Shown: positions 36,041 to 45,954, counted from the stretch's first letter. The stretch: DNA of 64,000 nucleotides from Anaerolineaceae bacterium (GCA_020634165.1 JACKCF010000002.1:682001-746000), one strand, 5' to 3'. Numbers and translations: made by a program. The notes: generated by a model not told the origin, from the letters alone.

Positions 36041-36715
36041 TTAGGTGAAGCCGTGCCGTTTCCTGAGCATGGACCAGTATTTGATGCGAGAAGGCACCGA
36101 CACAAAACGCCACTCCGGCAGCATCAGTCCGGTAAGCGAGCCGCCATAGACGCAGCGTGTATCCAGCCCATAAACGCGCCCCTTGCGGATGAACACTTTC
36201 TGCTCGCCAGTATAATCCCTGTGGCCGACAATCAGCGGCTTTTCGCCATCATATAACTCGTACCAGGGGCGATCAAACCAATCTTTGAGTTCCTCTTCTT
36301 TTTCATCAAGTCCCAGCAGCATCCCTGGCCGCTGATGCGATAGCTGAACCTCTGGCTCGTAGAAGCCATGCACCAGAACAGCTTCATCCAGTTCGATGGA
36401 CAGCGGCAGCGTGCGCATATGCTCGACAGCGGCATGATAATCCTCATCCAGCAGCCAACGGGCCAGCAAGATCGTCGGGCTGGCTTGAATGTCGCCATCA
36501 GCCGTTTGCAGGTGATAATACTCGTGGTTGCCCATCAGGCTGCTTGCCTGGGGCGTATCGCGCAGCCAGCGATAGACGCCGCGTGGGTCCGGCCCCCGAT
36601 TATAGAGGTCGCCTAATGCAATGATGCGGTCGTCCGATGTAAGGGCCGCTTTGTCGAGCAGTTCGCAGAGTTCGTCGTAGCAGCCGTGAATATCGCCAAT
36701 GATGAATGTGGCCAT
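36041..36715 (-). CDS. ApaH/PrpE-like metallophosphatase
   Basis: A 224-residue Ser/Thr-phosphatase-type metallophosphoesterase. The motifs are IIGDIHGCYDEL (Asp, His), IIALGDLYNRGPD (Asp), SLMGNHEYYHL (Asn, His), VLVHGFYEPE (His) and LIVGHRDYTG (His). Such enzymes cleave phosphoproteins or Np4N-type nucleotides. The ATG starts the first motif after five residues, as usual. The neighbours give no clue to the substrate. Confidence 0.88.
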   Translation of the reverse strand: MATFIIGDIHGCYDELCELLDKAALTSDDRIIALGDLYNRGPDPRGVYRWLRDTPQASSLMGNHEYYHLQTADGDIQASPTILLARWLLDEDYHAAVEHMRTLPLSIELDEAVLVHGFYEPEVQLSHQRPGMLLGLDEKEEELKDWFDRPWYELYDGEKPLIVGHRDYTGEQKVFIRKGRVYGLDTRCVYGGSLTGLMLPEWRFVSVPSRIKYWSMLRKRHGFT

Positions 36716-36854
36716 GTTGGGCGGGCCTTCCTGAGCAGTGGACAGGTCAAAAATGCGGCATTGATTAGCGCGTCAAAACAACCTTGATTGCAGAGTCGCC
36801 GTTTTCGGCATAAACTAAGGAAGCTCATACCAGCAACAACAGGTCACCTAACCT

Positions 36855-37586
36855 ATGCCATCAGGTATCGGCTTACTCAACCTGCGGGTTGTCCTCTTTG
36901 ATTCGGATATCTACGCGATGCAAGCCCTGAACAGCTATCTCGCCTGGGATCGTCGCACGCGCGTGATGTTCATGACGCACCGCATCAGCGAGCTATGGGA
37001 CTATCTCCGCATCACACTCCAGGCAGAACTGCCGGACATCATTGTCCTGGATTCCGACCACCTGGGTGGCGCGGCGGGCTTGCGCAATACCATCCGTCGC
37101 ATCCATGAATTATCGCCGCAGACGGGCGTCGTGTGTATGGTGCAAAGTCTGGAAGACCCGACACTGGCGCAGGTCGCTGCCGAAGAAGGCGCCAAAGCCT
37201 TCTTATTGAAAAACGAAGTGCGCTTACGGATTGCCTGGGCCATCTGCGCGACGGTTGAGCACGATATGATTATCACCTCAGAAGTGCAGCGCGCAACCTT
37301 TGACCACAGCACGCAACGCCTCTATAACGCCTTCATTCTGCCGGAACAGCGCGACTATCCTGAAATGACCGATCGCATTCGGCAGGCCATCCGCCTGTGC
37401 GTGATTGAGGGCATGCCTGCCCACCTCGCCGCCGATGAGATGGGCATCAGCCTGCATACCATTCGCGGCTACATAAAAGAAGGCTACCGCATCCTGGAAG
37501 CCAACGACCACTACGAGTACCCCACCGACATGACCCCCCAGGAGCGGGCCTTCATGCGCTTTACCGCTTTGGCAGATGAGCGTTAA
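36855..37586 (+). CDS. Response regulator with NarL-type HTH domain
   Basis: A 243-residue protein. Residues about 8-125 form a receiver domain with the phospho-acceptor Asp in DIIVLDSD and the conserved Lys in AFLLKNE. Residues about 165-225 form a helix-turn-helix of the NarL/LuxR kind (GMPAHLAADEMGISLHTIRGYIKEGYRIL). No histidine kinase gene is near, so it is an orphan. It probably binds DNA when phosphorylated. Confidence 0.8.
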   Translation: MPSGIGLLNLRVVLFDSDIYAMQALNSYLAWDRRTRVMFMTHRISELWDYLRITLQAELPDIIVLDSDHLGGAAGLRNTIRRIHELSPQTGVVCMVQSLEDPTLAQVAAEEGAKAFLLKNEVRLRIAWAICATVEHDMIITSEVQRATFDHSTQRLYNAFILPEQRDYPEMTDRIRQAIRLCVIEGMPAHLAADEMGISLHTIRGYIKEGYRILEANDHYEYPTDMTPQERAFMRFTALADER

Positions 37587-37638
37587 GCTACAAATCTTCT
37601 AATATTTATCAAGTAGATTTTGGGAATTAACTCCATCA

Positions 37639-38964
37639 ATGAAAGTTTTCGTTCAGCTTTGTGTTCTGTTTGTTCTCATAGCAAGTAACGGTGCGGACGT
37701 AACCGCAGATGGCGGCGATTTTATATTTCTCAGTGCTGGAGACGATCTGGTCCAATTTTGGTCCCTGAATGGTGAGGGGCATATTATCTCAGTTGGTGGC
37801 TTGCCCGCAGCATTTGGGCTAGACGATGAAGTCAGTCCCGATTGGTTGGTACGAGACCAGGGTGCTTTTCAAGTTAATGCAGAAAAGACTCTAATCGCCT
37901 TCACAGCATACCAAAGCACAAGTGACACTTATGCTTTATTTTTGTATCGAGTGGCAGATGGATATTTGTCTGATCCGGTCAGGGTGCCATTTTGGGGATC
38001 AATCAGTTGGGCCCCCAATGGACAATCTTTGAGGCTTTTATTACGCCCAAGGCAACGCGATCAGGATAATATCGAAACATTTGCGCAACTGGCTCCAGAA
38101 CAACAATGGTTTCTCTTTGATGTTGACGAACAACAGACAGGTCTAATACCCGTGCCTGTAGCGACTGAACAGGCTGGGGGAATATGGTTACCGGATAGTA
38201 GTGGTTTTTTTATGCTTTCAGATAATAACATTTATATAGTCAACCGAGACTATAGTGCTGGGCATAGGCTAAATAATCCACCTCTTGAAGAACTTGGTCC
38301 CTGGCATGCGAGTTGTGGCGTAGTATGGTGGCCTTCAACACAGAAATTTTATCAGTTTTACAATTCATGTGAATCACGAGAGCTACAACTTTATTCTGTT
38401 GACCTGGATGGGAACTCTAATCAAGAAATCGTTTTTCTTGAACAGCTTTACGACATTGTTACCATTGATATGGTTGATATAAATGTACGTCAGCATAGTC
38501 TTTACATTGGCATGGGGTTGATGGAATCTTACGACGAATATAGTAGTGGCGCATCCATTGTAGTATTCCAGCTCAGTGCAACAGGAAATACTGAACGGGT
38601 GTTTTATCGACCAAATACAAGTATAAACATCAGACAAATTGAGCTTAGCCCTGATGAGAAATATATGACTATTTTGGGTAGTCATCTTGGCCCCGACTAC
38701 GAGACCTTAGTTGTTGAAATAATTGATCTGGAAACCCAGGAAACTCTAGCAGTTTTATCTGATGTAGCAGGAGAGGCCGACGTCTGTGATGCACGTTGGT
38801 TAGGAAATGACACAATTTTTTATCAACTTGGAGATGAATACTGCAACGATCCTGAACTGGCAGAAATCAATTCCACATTTATTTATCATGTGACCACAGA
38901 TATATCACAAAAATTGAATGTCCCAGGCAATATATGGGTTGTGTCACACGAAAATAACAACTAA
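37639..38964 (+). CDS. Secreted beta-propeller-like protein, AT-rich
   Basis: A 441-residue protein with a signal peptide (MKVFVQLCVLFVLIASNGADV). Repeating blade-like segments, such as SISWAPNGQSLRLLLRP, GIWLPDSSGFFMLSDNNIYI and IELSPDEKYMTILGSH, are typical of TolB/WD-like propellers. It should be exported. Base composition is visibly AT-richer than the surrounding genes, a sign of recent transfer. The 41-codon tail of another gene follows its stop at once, in the same frame. No function is inferred. Confidence 0.65.
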   Translation: MKVFVQLCVLFVLIASNGADVTADGGDFIFLSAGDDLVQFWSLNGEGHIISVGGLPAAFGLDDEVSPDWLVRDQGAFQVNAEKTLIAFTAYQSTSDTYALFLYRVADGYLSDPVRVPFWGSISWAPNGQSLRLLLRPRQRDQDNIETFAQLAPEQQWFLFDVDEQQTGLIPVPVATEQAGGIWLPDSSGFFMLSDNNIYIVNRDYSAGHRLNNPPLEELGPWHASCGVVWWPSTQKFYQFYNSCESRELQLYSVDLDGNSNQEIVFLEQLYDIVTIDMVDINVRQHSLYIGMGLMESYDEYSSGASIVVFQLSATGNTERVFYRPNTSINIRQIELSPDEKYMTILGSHLGPDYETLVVEIIDLETQETLAVLSDVAGEADVCDARWLGNDTIFYQLGDEYCNDPELAEINSTFIYHVTTDISQKLNVPGNIWVVSHENNN

Positions 38965-39090
38965 GCCGAAGATACACACACCCAGGGCTGGGAGCACGAT
39001 AACAGCGTATTCGTGCAGGGCGTCGAGAGCGTCATCAAGGTCCTGCGCGCTGATGGTGGCAAAGAAGCTCCGCCGGAGAGCAAGCTGTAG
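38965..39090 (+). pseudogene. 3' remnant of a lost gene
   Basis: An open stretch of 41 codons ending in TAG that looks coding (GWEHDNSVFVQGVESVIKVL) and has the GC-rich codon use of the native genes. It has no start codon and begins exactly after the stop of the AT-rich gene. I read it as the C-terminal end of a gene whose 5' part was lost or replaced. Read-through of the TAA at 38962 would fuse it to the upstream protein, which is less likely. Confidence 0.5.
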
Positions 39091-39167
39091 CCCATTCCCC
39101 AAACAATTTGAACACATCCGCTTTGTGGGCCGTAAATGAAGATGAACCGCCCAACAAGGATATGTTC

Positions 39168-40421
39168 ATGCCAGACAGAAAAACGCGCTTACCGCTTTAT
39201 ACGCTATACATCACTTCGCTGATTTCCATCACAGGCGATGCGATGGCGGCGATTGCTATTCCCTGGTTCGTGCTGGAAACCACTGGCAGTACTGTGCAGA
39301 TGGGCATTGTAGCCTTCTTCAGCGTGATGCCTATTGTCATTGGCATGTTCTTCGGCGGCACTATCGTTGACCGTACGGGATACAAGCGCGTGAGCGTGTT
39401 CGCTGACCTAGCCAGTGGCCTGACGATTTTGCTCATTCCTGTGCTCTACGCGACGGTCGGCCTCGAATTCTGGCAGCTCATTGTGCTGATCTTCCTGGGC
39501 AATCCGATGGATGCCCCAGGGCGTTCTGCGAGGCGCTCGCTGCTGCCGGAACTTGCAGAAGTGGCAGGCATGTCTCTGGAACGGGCAACGGGCCTCAGTG
39601 AATCGCTGGAACGGGCAGCGACGATGGTCGGTGCGCCCATTGCGGGCCTCTTGATTGCTGCAATGGGGGCAACAGGTGTTTTAACCATTGATGCCATCAC
39701 CTTCATCATTTCAGCACTGGGGATGATCCTGTTCATTCCCGCACACCTGGCCAACAAAAATCGTCCTGAAACGGATGCTAGCTACTGGCAAGATATCAAA
39801 GCCGGCTATCAATACATGCGGATAGATCGCCTGCTATTGAGCCTCATGTTCGTCATCATGGTCACCAACATGATTGATTATTCGTTCTCGGCGGTGACCA
39901 TGCCCGTCTATATGCGTACCCTGTTTGGTGTTGAAGAAGGCGCAGCGACCCTCGGCTTTGTTACCGGGATATTTGGGGCGGCCAGTCTGTTAAGTGGCTT
40001 GCTATACAGTTGGCTTGGCGACCGTGTCCCCAATCAGTTACGGCTGGTGGCTGTCTGCTTTGTGCTGCTGTCAGGGCGTTTTTTCCTTTATGCGCTATTC
40101 CCGCCGATAGTAGGCCTAATCGCAATCAGTGTGACGATGGGCGCGATGGCGGGTCCACTCAATCCCATACTCAGTGCGATTGAGTACCGCCGCATTCCGC
40201 CCGCCATGCGTGGGCGTGTGCTGGGCATGATGTCGGCGGGTGTGCTGGTAGCTATGCCGATTGGCGGCGTCCTGGGAGGTTTTATTCTGGAGTGGGTGAA
40301 TATGCAGACGGCATTGGTCCTATATGGGGTCGTATACACCGCAGTGACATCGCTGCTGTTTTTTAGCCGTGCCGATGCGACGTATACAGCCCCAGGTGTT
40401 GAAGGTGTTGTTGGCGATTAG
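39168..40421 (+). CDS. MFS transporter (MFS_3, efflux-like)
   Basis: A 417-residue protein with twelve helices, the DRTGYKRV loop between helices 2 and 3, and a family layout resembling macrolide/enterobactin exporters. AAGGA lies seven bases before the ATG at 39168, and the first membrane helix starts about 15 residues later. An upstream in-frame start at 39108 is less likely. The stop overlaps that of the convergent hydrolase as TTAG. Confidence 0.87.
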   Translation: MPDRKTRLPLYTLYITSLISITGDAMAAIAIPWFVLETTGSTVQMGIVAFFSVMPIVIGMFFGGTIVDRTGYKRVSVFADLASGLTILLIPVLYATVGLEFWQLIVLIFLGNPMDAPGRSARRSLLPELAEVAGMSLERATGLSESLERAATMVGAPIAGLLIAAMGATGVLTIDAITFIISALGMILFIPAHLANKNRPETDASYWQDIKAGYQYMRIDRLLLSLMFVIMVTNMIDYSFSAVTMPVYMRTLFGVEEGAATLGFVTGIFGAASLLSGLLYSWLGDRVPNQLRLVAVCFVLLSGRFFLYALFPPIVGLIAISVTMGAMAGPLNPILSAIEYRRIPPAMRGRVLGMMSAGVLVAMPIGGVLGGFILEWVNMQTALVLYGVVYTAVTSLLFFSRADATYTAPGVEGVVGD

Positions 40422-41869
40422 TCCGTTGCGTGCCCCGTGATCGTCATCGCCTCCATAGCCTGCCACGAGACATTCGGTTCATAGGCCAATTGCAGGTCAT
40501 CGCCCGCATAATGGAAAGTGAAGATAGGACCGACTTCGCTCTCGTAAAAACATAGATGCACCGTATAGGTGCTGTCATCTGTCCATGCGCCGCTGGCCGC
40601 GACAGCTTCCTCGCCATACTCGCGCAGGATAGCCGTGCCTTTGTGCCACGTCTGATAGCCAATCGGGACGGTCTGTTCGCCTGCTTCTGTGCCAATGGTC
40701 AGGGTGCTGCTCTCATCCCCGAACGCCATAGCGACACTTTTCAACTTCAGGTCATTAGGCGCCATTGAGTAGATTTTGCCGTCCACTGCTTTTGCCTGCG
40801 AGGATGTCTGCTCACCCTGGGGCATGGGCAGGGAAAGGGACGCCAGTTTTTTAGCCAGCTCATCATGTGCGTCGGGATTATCAGGCAGGGCATCGGCCTG
40901 CATCGCTGGCAGCAGGTGTTCCCAGATTTTATCCAGAACAGCCTGTAAGTCTCGAACCCCGCTGTTGATCGCCACAACCGCATCTTGCTCCGGCATGATG
41001 AGGCAGTACTGCCCGAATGCGCCATCGCCCCGATAGCAGTTGTGTCGGCAGCGCCAGAACTGGTAGCCGTAACCGACCATCCAGTCAGGCCCGGCCTCGC
41101 GATTGCTATTGTCAGATATGGCCCTCGTCGCCTCGTCGATCCATGCTTCTGCCAGGATGCGCTGGCCGTTCAACATGCCTTTTTGCAGGTACATCTGGCC
41201 AAAATGCGCGATGTCTTCTGTCGTGATATGCAGGCCCGTTCCACCCAGGTTGATGCCCATCGGGTCCACATCCCAGGCGGGGTTCTCGATGCCGAGTGGC
41301 TCAAACAGGCGCGGCGTCAGATAGTCCAGCAGCGGTTGTCCCGTCAGTTTGGTGATGATGGCTGACAGCATATAGGTGGCCGCTGTATTGTAGACGAACC
41401 ATGTGCCTGGTTCATTTTCCACAGGCAGTGAGAGGAAGGCCCTCGCCCAGTTGTCATCTTCTCCCCAGAACACCTTCGAGGTCGTGTCTTCCTGATGGCC
41501 CGTGTTCATAGCCAGCAGATGCCGAACCTGCATAGCTTTCAGGTTGTCGCTGGGGTTTTCCGGCGCAGCATCTGGGAAGAACTTCAGGACCGGATCATTG
41601 ACTGTCAGCAGCCCTTCTGCCACAGCCAGGCCGATGGCGCTCGATGTGAAGCTTTTACTGAGCGAGTAGAGCCAGTGCGGGGTACGCGGCCCGTACGGCT
41701 CCCACCATCCTTCAGCGACGACATTGCCGTGCCGTAGCAGCATGAATCCGTGTAAGGCATCCAGAGGATGGGTATGTTGTTCAACAGCGTTGATAAAATC
41801 CAGAATCGCCGAAGAAGGAATGCCTTCAGCTTCTGGGCGGGTGCGTTTTAGCTGGTTGGAACTTGCCAT
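40418..41869 (-). CDS. Serine hydrolase, class C beta-lactamase-like
   Basis: A 483-residue protein of the beta-lactamase/transpeptidase fold. The active-site SxxK is in YSLSKSFTS, and the Tyr-X-Asn motif is in VYNTAATYML. The C-terminal extra domain of about 120 residues is beta-rich. No signal peptide is visible, so it is more likely a cytoplasmic esterase or peptidase than a true beta-lactamase. AAGGAG lies nine bases before the ATG. Confidence 0.87.
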   Translation of the reverse strand: MASSNQLKRTRPEAEGIPSSAILDFINAVEQHTHPLDALHGFMLLRHGNVVAEGWWEPYGPRTPHWLYSLSKSFTSSAIGLAVAEGLLTVNDPVLKFFPDAAPENPSDNLKAMQVRHLLAMNTGHQEDTTSKVFWGEDDNWARAFLSLPVENEPGTWFVYNTAATYMLSAIITKLTGQPLLDYLTPRLFEPLGIENPAWDVDPMGINLGGTGLHITTEDIAHFGQMYLQKGMLNGQRILAEAWIDEATRAISDNSNREAGPDWMVGYGYQFWRCRHNCYRGDGAFGQYCLIMPEQDAVVAINSGVRDLQAVLDKIWEHLLPAMQADALPDNPDAHDELAKKLASLSLPMPQGEQTSSQAKAVDGKIYSMAPNDLKLKSVAMAFGDESSTLTIGTEAGEQTVPIGYQTWHKGTAILREYGEEAVAASGAWTDDSTYTVHLCFYESEVGPIFTFHYAGDDLQLAYEPNVSWQAMEAMTITGHATD

Positions 41870-42033
41870 GTGACCTGCTCCTTAGGAGGAATTCGCACCC
41901 TAACTATAGCTCACGAATCTGCGTCGCTATAGGCCACAGCATACAATCCAGTGTGAGGTTTCCCATCAGAGCTATCAACGTAATAGTCAGCAGATATTCG
42001 GATTGTCAGATAGCGTTGAACGTAAGCCTTATC

Positions 42034-42969
42034 TTACCCACGCCGCAATCGCTTGAGCACACCATGGACGGTAAACCAGGGATTATAGATCGTCGATAGA
42101 ATGAGTGATTTGAGAGCAGGCATGTATTTCTTCTCACCGAATTGCAGAGCCGCAACGCGGTGATGGAATCCGCTTAAGGTATCTAAATGGCGCAAAAAGC
42201 GTCGAACAGAGCTGATATTGTCGTAGGTTTCCAGATACGTATCGATATCAATATCGCGGCCATTTTGCCGCTCTTTTCTCCGTTTAAAGAGAAACCTGAA
42301 CAGCTTGCGTTGAGCAACATATTTGTCATATGCGGCAGTCGAGCTATCGTCGTACATGCGATAATGAAGGAGTACCTCTGGGATAACCAGAACAGGACCT
42401 TCGGCTGCGACTCTGTCCAACAACTCCAAATCTTCAACACCATCAAAACGGGCGTCATAACCGCCAATCTTCTCGATAACGGACTTCTTTATCAGACAGG
42501 TGCTGTTGGGGATGAAGATCAGATCGTGATTCGCTTGCATTTCACGATACTTCTCCATGGTCGTCGGGGGCGACTCTAGGCGGCGATAGGGATGCCCATC
42601 GGCTGTAACCCGTTCTGCAAAGCTGGCCCAGGCGACGACCTCGGGATGCTTGGCAGCTTCCTCTAACTGGCACTGAAAACGATTTGGGAGCAGAATATCA
42701 TCGGAATCGACGGGCGCAATCCACTCGTATTTTGATGCAGCAATGGCGGTATTTCGTGCCTTGCTCTGGCGACCGTGGTCGTTCTGAATGAGAGTCACTC
42801 GACTGTCTTTGTTCGCATATTCCTTAACGATGTTTACAGTATTGTCGGTTGATCCATCATCAACCACGATGATCTCAAACTGTTGATAAGTCTGGGCGAG
42901 GATGCTGTCTAAGGTCTCGGCTAAGTATGTCTCGGCGTTATAGGCAGGTATCACCACACTGATACTCAA
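42034..42969 (-). CDS. Family 2 glycosyltransferase
   Basis: A 311-residue GT-A enzyme. It opens with SVVIPAYNAETYLAETLDSIL; EIIVVDDGSTDNT and WIAPVDSDDILLP carry the nucleotide-sugar and DXD-like metal motifs. The C-terminal part is basic and may associate with the membrane. It would transfer a sugar to a cell-surface glycan or similar acceptor. It is AT-richer than average. Confidence 0.9.
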   Translation of the reverse strand: MSISVVIPAYNAETYLAETLDSILAQTYQQFEIIVVDDGSTDNTVNIVKEYANKDSRVTLIQNDHGRQSKARNTAIAASKYEWIAPVDSDDILLPNRFQCQLEEAAKHPEVVAWASFAERVTADGHPYRRLESPPTTMEKYREMQANHDLIFIPNSTCLIKKSVIEKIGGYDARFDGVEDLELLDRVAAEGPVLVIPEVLLHYRMYDDSSTAAYDKYVAQRKLFRFLFKRRKERQNGRDIDIDTYLETYDNISSVRRFLRHLDTLSGFHHRVAALQFGEKKYMPALKSLILSTIYNPWFTVHGVLKRLRRG

Positions 42970-43274
42970 TTCTCAATCCCCCTTCTTCAGAGTGATCTAA
43001 AGGATGTTTATCCGCATTATCTACACCCTGGCGACCACCACTTATTCTCATTAATAATATCAAAATATAACTTTACCATGCAAAACAATGATGAACGCAG
43101 CAATATAACGTCTATTTTAAAGGTGATGACTTTACGAGCTAGAGCAGGTATTGCCTGGGCGAATAAACATCAACCTACCTGGTAAAATAACCGATGCAGA
43201 CCTGCTTTTACTCTAACAACATAAGGCGAGTACTGTTTATACTGCAATAGTTTAGTAGCAAGTTGAGATACGCT
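42970..43274. other. AT-rich gap without a gene
   Basis: This 305-base stretch lies between two divergent genes. It is AT-rich and holds TATACT at 43238-43243, a possible -10 box for the FmdB-like gene. I see no coding frame, repeat or strong hairpin. Confidence 0.4.
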
Positions 43275-43619
43275 ATGCCAAGTTATGACTTCCGATGTAA
43301 AGAATGCGGCACCGAATTTGACGTGTTCTATAAATCCTATGCAGAGTACGATGCAGGCACTCCACAGTGCCCCAACTGCGCCAGCGCGGATCTGGCCCGT
43401 ATTATTCGGCGCGTCAGCGTGCAATCAGGTGACCATGACTATACGCGCATGTCTTCTAAAGAGATGTTGAATGTCATGGAGAGTGGCGACAGTCGCCAGG
43501 TCGATAAAATGTTCCGCGATGTGGCTGGAGGTGGTGCCGACCCCCGTACGGCGCAATCATTGCATGAGCAGGCCAGCCAGCAAAAGAAGCCAGTGGACAA
43601 GAAAAAAGGCACACCTTAG
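43275..43619 (+). CDS. FmdB-family zinc-ribbon protein
   Basis: A 114-residue protein starting MPSYDFRCKECGTEFDVF. The two CxxC knuckles, CKEC and CPNC, form the FmdB-type zinc ribbon. The C-terminal half is hydrophilic and ends in KKPVDKKKGTP. The family is named for a formamidase regulator, but the role of most members is unknown. Its stop codon lies inside the terminator hairpin. Confidence 0.85.
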   Translation: MPSYDFRCKECGTEFDVFYKSYAEYDAGTPQCPNCASADLARIIRRVSVQSGDHDYTRMSSKEMLNVMESGDSRQVDKMFRDVAGGGADPRTAQSLHEQASQQKKPVDKKKGTP

Positions 43620-43629
43620 TGTGCCTTTT
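43604..43629. terminator. Terminator containing the FmdB stop codon
   Basis: AAAAGGCACAC-CTTA-GTGTGCCTTTT, a perfect 11-bp stem with a 4-base loop. The TAG stop codon spans the loop and the first base of the descending arm. It can serve both convergent genes. Confidence 0.85.
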
Positions 43630-43640
43630 CTGGTTAGTGC

Positions 43641-44456
43641 CTACTCACTGGGATCGTATTTAAAGCCGTATAGGTTGCTTCCGTAAATATCGCCCATGAT
43701 GAATACGTAGGACTTGCCCTCAGCATCTGGTCCCAGGTTGAACTGAATCTCACCTGTGGTCAGGATGCTGACCATGATGTTGCCTTCCTGGCGGATGATC
43801 GTATTCTGGTCAGGTGGCGTATCTGGGACATCATTGGCGGTGATGAAATTGAAGATGTAATTACCAGTGGCGTAGTCGTAGACATCAACCGCATTGTCAC
43901 CTGGATACAGGATAGCAATGGTCGCATCGCCATAATGCCAGTTCAGACGATTGTCCACAGAACTTACACCAGCATCTTCTGTGACCAGGTCGTCAATTGC
44001 AAAGCAACCAGAGCAAAAACCACCACTAGCCAGTACTAGTTGGTCAAATGTATCATCGATTGAGGCAATACCCTCGTTGAAACCCACTGTCCCAGTAAAC
44101 TGGACTGTATTCACAACCGAACCGTTTAACATAGCTGTGACTTGGAATGGGTTAGCAGCCTGAGCGAATTTCATGGATGCATGACTCTGCGGTGAGTCAA
44201 AAGTTATTGTCAAGGTACCACTGCCGCCACCAGAGATGTAATTTCCTGAGAAAGTGGTGAATGGACTAGCCGTATTTACCTTGAACTCTGGACCACCGCT
44301 GAACGTCACGCCTGGGATGGTCAGACTATTGACAGACGTGTTCACTGCAAATTCTTCAAAACCTGTTGAAACGGCTGCAAAAACAGTCATTACCGCACTA
44401 AATGCGATAATCATGACGATGCCGACGGTTATGGTACGCTTAAATATTGAATGCAT
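43641..44456 (-). CDS. Secreted beta-sandwich-like protein
   Basis: A 271-residue protein with a signal peptide (about 1-28, ending near VFAAVS). The mature N-terminal part resembles a jelly-roll that begins GFEEFAVNTSVNSL, with a CSGC motif in GGFCSGCFAIDDL. The C-terminal part has WHYGDATIAILYPGDNAVDVYD. I recognise no catalytic residues and assign no function. AAAGGGAA precedes the ATG. Confidence 0.62.
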   Translation of the reverse strand: MHSIFKRTITVGIVMIIAFSAVMTVFAAVSTGFEEFAVNTSVNSLTIPGVTFSGGPEFKVNTASPFTTFSGNYISGGGSGTLTITFDSPQSHASMKFAQAANPFQVTAMLNGSVVNTVQFTGTVGFNEGIASIDDTFDQLVLASGGFCSGCFAIDDLVTEDAGVSSVDNRLNWHYGDATIAILYPGDNAVDVYDYATGNYIFNFITANDVPDTPPDQNTIIRQEGNIMVSILTTGEIQFNLGPDAEGKSYVFIMGDIYGSNLYGFKYDPSE

Positions 44457-44485
44457 AGGACAGTTCCCTTTTGATTGAACCGACT

Positions 44486-44515
44486 TCTATAGTGTTTTAA
44501 TTAGTATATTGTTCA
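44486..44515 (-). promoter_or_regulatory. Promoter candidate for the secreted protein
   Basis: On the minus strand TGAACA (44510-44515), an 18-base spacer and TATAGA (44486-44491). The transcript would start about 20 bases before the ribosome site. Confidence 0.4.
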
Positions 44516-44730
44516 GTGTAATGCAAAACTGTTAACGTTTTGTCCTTTACATCAGAAAAATGAGACTTTGTAAATATATGGAGTAGCGCATATACCAATT
44601 AGACTCACTATCTCTAGGTCCTAAATCAACCATCAGTAGGTATGCGTAGCACCATCAGCGGGACTTGCCTCCTCATTTGTCGTACAATGAAGACAAATAT
44701 TACGCTACACAGTCCCACTGGGAGTTCATC

Positions 44731-45774
44731 ATGCTTACGCGCCATGCTGCCAATCCCTTGATTAGCCCCAAAGATGTCACACCCTCGCGCTCGGATTGGG
44801 ACGTGATCGGCACATTTAATGCTGGAGCCTGTACCTACAAAGATGAAATTCTGCTGTTGTTGCGAGTTGCAGAACGGCCTATTTCTTCAGATGAGAATAT
44901 CATTCTGTGCCCCTATTTTGTCGATGGCGAACTGGTCATCGACCGTGTGCGGAAAGGTGATCCAGACTACTTCACAGACGACCCGCGCCTGGTTCAACAC
45001 CGCAAAACGGGCCTGCTGCGCCTGACGAGCATCAGCCATTTGCGACTGGCACGCAGCACGGATGGCGTCCATTTCACTGTCGATGAGCAGCCTTGGCTGA
45101 GTGCGACCGATCCTTTTGAAGCCTATGGCATCGAAGATGGACGTATCACCCAGATTGGCGATACCTATTACATCAATTACACGGCGGTCAGCACCTATGG
45201 TGTGGCGACCAGCCTGGTTAGCACCCGCAATTTTGAACAGATTGTGCGGCATGGCATGATCTTCCCACCCTCCAACCGCGACGTGACGATTTTCCCGCAG
45301 AAGGTGAATGGTAGCTATATTTGCTACCACCGACCCATGCCGCAGTTCGGGGGCCTGCATATGTGGTACGCGGATTCGCCTGACCTCAAGCACTGGGGTA
45401 ACCACAAGCCGATTGTGACCTCATCCCATGTGGAGTGGATGAGTGCTCGCGTTGGCGGGGGCGCCCCGCCCATCCTGACCGATGCAGGTTGGCTGGTCAT
45501 CTACCACGCCGCCGATAAAGAAGATCGCTACTGCCTGGGGGCGTTCATCGCTGACAAAGACGATCCTTCTAAACTGATTGCCATTGATTCGGAACCGATC
45601 TTCATGCCAGAAGCGTCTTATGAAACACAGGGCTTTTTCAGTCAGGTGGTCTTTACCTGTGGCGTTGTCGAGCGTAATGGCGAGTTGCTGGTGTACTACG
45701 GCACATCCGATGAGCACACCGCCTTGGCGACCATCGGCGTGGATGAACTGGTCAGCCACCTGATGAAAAGCTAG
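44731..45774 (+). CDS. GH130-like glycoside phosphorylase/hydrolase
   Basis: A 347-residue five-bladed propeller protein like the family 130 mannoside phosphorylases. The likely catalytic Asp is in YGIEDGRITQIGDTYYI, and the substrate pocket region is in RVGGGAPPILTDAGWLVIYH. Family members phosphorolyse beta-mannosides to mannose 1-phosphate or hydrolyse them. GGGAG lies seven bases before the ATG at 44731. An in-frame ATG at 44665 is unlikely because the family starts with the segment LTRHAANPLISP. Confidence 0.87.
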   Translation: MLTRHAANPLISPKDVTPSRSDWDVIGTFNAGACTYKDEILLLLRVAERPISSDENIILCPYFVDGELVIDRVRKGDPDYFTDDPRLVQHRKTGLLRLTSISHLRLARSTDGVHFTVDEQPWLSATDPFEAYGIEDGRITQIGDTYYINYTAVSTYGVATSLVSTRNFEQIVRHGMIFPPSNRDVTIFPQKVNGSYICYHRPMPQFGGLHMWYADSPDLKHWGNHKPIVTSSHVEWMSARVGGGAPPILTDAGWLVIYHAADKEDRYCLGAFIADKDDPSKLIAIDSEPIFMPEASYETQGFFSQVVFTCGVVERNGELLVYYGTSDEHTALATIGVDELVSHLMKS

Positions 45775-45846
45775 TGCCTACCGAGAAATGAATGAAAATT
45801 GTCTGTGGATTTTGTGTAATTGACATCCTGGTTTTTGCTGTTTCAA

Positions 45847-45954
45847 AACCCCATCCCGAGTTCCCTCGCTGTGAGGTGCGGAACAGAAGTTAGCACTCAG
45901 TTGATTAGAAAGGCATCCTTCCACCTCACGGGGGAAGGACCGAGGATAGGGTCC
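45847..45954 (+). repeat. Family A dispersed repeat, full copy
   Basis: Starts AACCCCATCCCGAGTTCCCT and ends with the GGCATCCTTCCACCTC/GGGGGAAGGAC stem and GAGGATAGGGTCC. The first stem has drifted. Confidence 0.88.

Noticed and set aside
38918..39139. 73-codon frame across the gene remnant
   Set aside because: It crosses the AT-rich/GC-rich border in a different frame from both coding stretches and has shadow-like Arg/Ser composition.
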